A stretch of DNA of 5,287 bases. It comes from an uncultured bacterium. Its GTDB lineage: Bacteria; Auribacterota; Tritonobacteria; UBA1439. The notes beneath the pieces are model-generated. The model saw nothing but the letters and a program-made list of their open reading frames with translations, was not told where the DNA came from and did not search any database. The DNA lies in contig CALLYX010000314.1 of NCBI GenBank assembly GCA_937858775.1, positions 1 to 5,287 on the forward strand, read 5' to 3'. Made by a program: the position numbers and the translations under genes. Numbering within the stretch: position 1 is the stretch's first letter; each line of letters opens with the position of its first letter. This document shows positions 4,337-5,287 of the stretch, in pieces.

Positions 4337-5095
4337 TCAGATACGCTCGAGCAGCCGCCCCCTGGCGATCAGATCCTCCTTGAAGGCGGGCATCGTCCCG
4401 CTCAACCTCCTGCACAGCACGGCGCACGGCAACTGGCCCGGGGCGCAGGGCCTGTCCACGTAGCCGTAGGCGAGCGCGGACCCGGCGGCCGGCAGCGACA
4501 ACCTGGAGGAGACGCCCCGCTTCCCCATCCCGATCGCGCATACCGGTCCCTCCCCGCGCTCCCCGGAAGCGAGCAGCGAGAGCACGGCGATATCCGCGGC
4601 CGAGTTGACCATGGCGGCGATCTTGACGATGTCCGCCCCGGCGGCCCGCGCCTCCTTGACCATTTCGCGGAGTTCGCCGATGGCGGGCGTCCGGGCGAAG
4701 TCATGAAAGGATAGGATCAACCTGACGCCCCTCCGCCCGGCGTCTTCCCGCAACCCGGCGGGCACCCCGTTGCCCAGTTCGATATCCACCGCCGAAACGT
4801 ACGGGAGGGCCCGCTCGAGGATGGCGGCCCGCTCCCCGGCGCTCCCGCTCCACTTGCCGCCCTCGTTCTCGGCGCGCACCGTCAGGATGACCGGGTACCC
4901 GGCCGCCTCGACGAAGGCGCACTTATCCATCCACCGGTCGTCGGGCGGCCGGATCTCGTCGAGCCGCACCTCGACGATGTCGCAGGGGAGCGGGCGTCGA
5001 GCGTCGAGTCCCCGGAGGCCGTCCCGGGAGGAGATCGTCCCGACAATCCTCGGAATCGCCCCGACTGCAAGCCGCCCGAGCATCACGATCTTCAT
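4337..5095 (-). CDS. aroD: 3-dehydroquinate dehydratase, type I
   Basis: This enzyme converts 3-dehydroquinate to 3-dehydroshikimate, the third shikimate step, through a Schiff base in the cytoplasm. The 252 residues match the usual length. Visible motifs are EVRLDEI (42-48), TVRAENEGGKW (72-82, with the Glu78 equivalent of Salmonella Glu86), SFHDF (129-133, catalytic His131), ADIVKIA (154-160, Schiff-base Lys158), MGKRGVSSRL (190-199, Arg198) and CAPGQ (217-221, Gln221). The position that is Ser232 in the Salmonella enzyme is Cys217 here. The ATG at 5095 is preceded by GAGGG at a rather long 10-base spacing; an in-frame ATG at 5083 has no better site. It acts in the same pathway as aroA at the left edge but is not in one operon with it. 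It meets the HTH-EIIA gene tail to tail with 15 bases between stops and no room for a separate terminator. Confidence 0.93.
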   Translation of the reverse strand: MKIVMLGRLAVGAIPRIVGTISSRDGLRGLDARRPLPCDIVEVRLDEIRPPDDRWMDKCAFVEAAGYPVILTVRAENEGGKWSGSAGERAAILERALPYVSAVDIELGNGVPAGLREDAGRRGVRLILSFHDFARTPAIGELREMVKEARAAGADIVKIAAMVNSAADIAVLSLLASGERGEGPVCAIGMGKRGVSSRLSLPAAGSALAYGYVDRPCAPGQLPCAVLCRRLSGTMPAFKEDLIARGRLLERI

Positions 5096-5180
5096 CTGCC
5101 GTCTTCCCTCTTCGCCGCCGCGGGATGCCCTTCCGCGCCAGCCCCGCCATCCCGATCCCCGCAGGACTTTCCCCGTTTTT

Positions 5181-5186
5181 TATAGA
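5181..5186 (+). promoter_or_regulatory. AT-rich -10-like box in the region upstream of aroD
   Basis: The stretch TTTTTTATAGA is the most AT-rich spot in 5096-5246. Read rightward it gives TATAGA (5181-5186); read leftward TATAAA (5184-5179), which could serve aroD with a leader of about 77 bases. Neither direction has a good -35 box, so the direction is undecided. Confidence 0.3.
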
Positions 5187-5202
5187 AGCGAGGCAAAGGT
5201 GA

Positions 5203-5224
5203 GTTGTCGGGTATCCTCGACAAC
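5203..5224. repeat. Perfect inverted repeat GTTGTCG-N8-CGACAAC
   Basis: Seven-base arms at 5203-5209 and 5218-5224 with an 8-base centre. In RNA a G-U and a G-C pair would extend the stem to 9 with a TATC loop. It lies just downstream of the -10-like box and before the possible start at the right edge. It may be an operator for a dimeric repressor or a leader hairpin; no known regulator site is recognised. Confidence 0.5.
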
Positions 5225-5246
5225 CGCCCGCACACAGAGAGGGCCC

Positions 5247-5287
5247 TTGCCCAAGCGACGCAAGATGTACGCGATGCCGTCGGCGAT
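5247..5287 (+). CDS. Possible N-terminus of a rightward gene, cut by right edge
   Basis: A TTG at 5247 preceded by AGAGGG (5238-5243) opens a frame reading MPKRRKMYAMPSA to the edge. The frame is also open upstream to a GTG at 5199 with AGG five bases before it, and an in-frame ATG lies at 5265, so the start is unsettled. With only about 13 codons no family can be named, and the frame may not be coding. Confidence 0.25.
   Translation, partial: MPKRRKMYAMPSA

Noticed and set aside
5165..5181. T-run at 5176-5181 as the tail of an intrinsic terminator
   Set aside because: No stable stem precedes it on the plus strand and no rightward gene ends here. It is better explained as part of a promoter region.

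Overview
This is a GC-rich window (about two thirds G+C or more by eye) from a bacterial chromosome. It carries six complete protein genes with good family or signal-peptide evidence, two further complete genes that are broadly assigned or unassigned, one gene cut by the left edge, and possibly the start of another at the right edge. Purine-rich Shine-Dalgarno sites, sigma70-like -10 boxes, Sec signal peptides and a lipoprotein with Ser at +2 suggest a diderm bacterium. The gene mix (an AroA starting its motif PGSKSHTIRA, an HTH-EIIA fusion, a short DksA-like zinc protein) resembles uncultured PVC-type or deltaproteobacterial-type lineages. That placement is a guess; nothing here fixes the phylum.

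Left part (1-1787, minus strand): a D-Ala-D-Ala ligase-like ATP-grasp enzyme lies upstream of aroA (EPSP synthase), which runs off the left edge. The 90-base gap between them holds its own -10-like box and a strong ribosome binding site, so aroA may be read both from that promoter and from the upstream gene. Bases 1788-1928 form a divergent promoter region with a -10 box on each strand and a 14/15 direct repeat.

Middle part (1929-3449, plus strand): a tight four-gene unit. It encodes two small exported proteins of unknown function, a DksA/TraR-type zinc-finger protein, and a small lipoprotein whose start codon overlaps the preceding stop (ATGA). The promoter sits so close to the first ATG that the mRNA may be leaderless. 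Several GC-rich hairpins follow the last gene.

Right part: a fusion of an excisionase/MerR-like helix-turn-helix to a PtsN/fructose-type EIIA phosphocarrier domain (3623-4321, plus) meets a type I 3-dehydroquinate dehydratase gene (aroD, 4337-5095, minus) tail to tail, only 15 bases apart. AroD (third step) and AroA (sixth step) both belong to the shikimate route to chorismate, but they are separated here by unrelated genes. Upstream of aroD is a second divergent region with a perfect 7-bp inverted repeat and a possible start of a rightward gene.

The points most worth checking are the ATP-grasp enzyme that lacks two of three canonical Ddl catalytic positions, the exported-protein/DksA/lipoprotein operon with its possible leaderless start, and the HTH-EIIA fusion. 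No CRISPR array, insertion sequence, tRNA or rRNA was seen.
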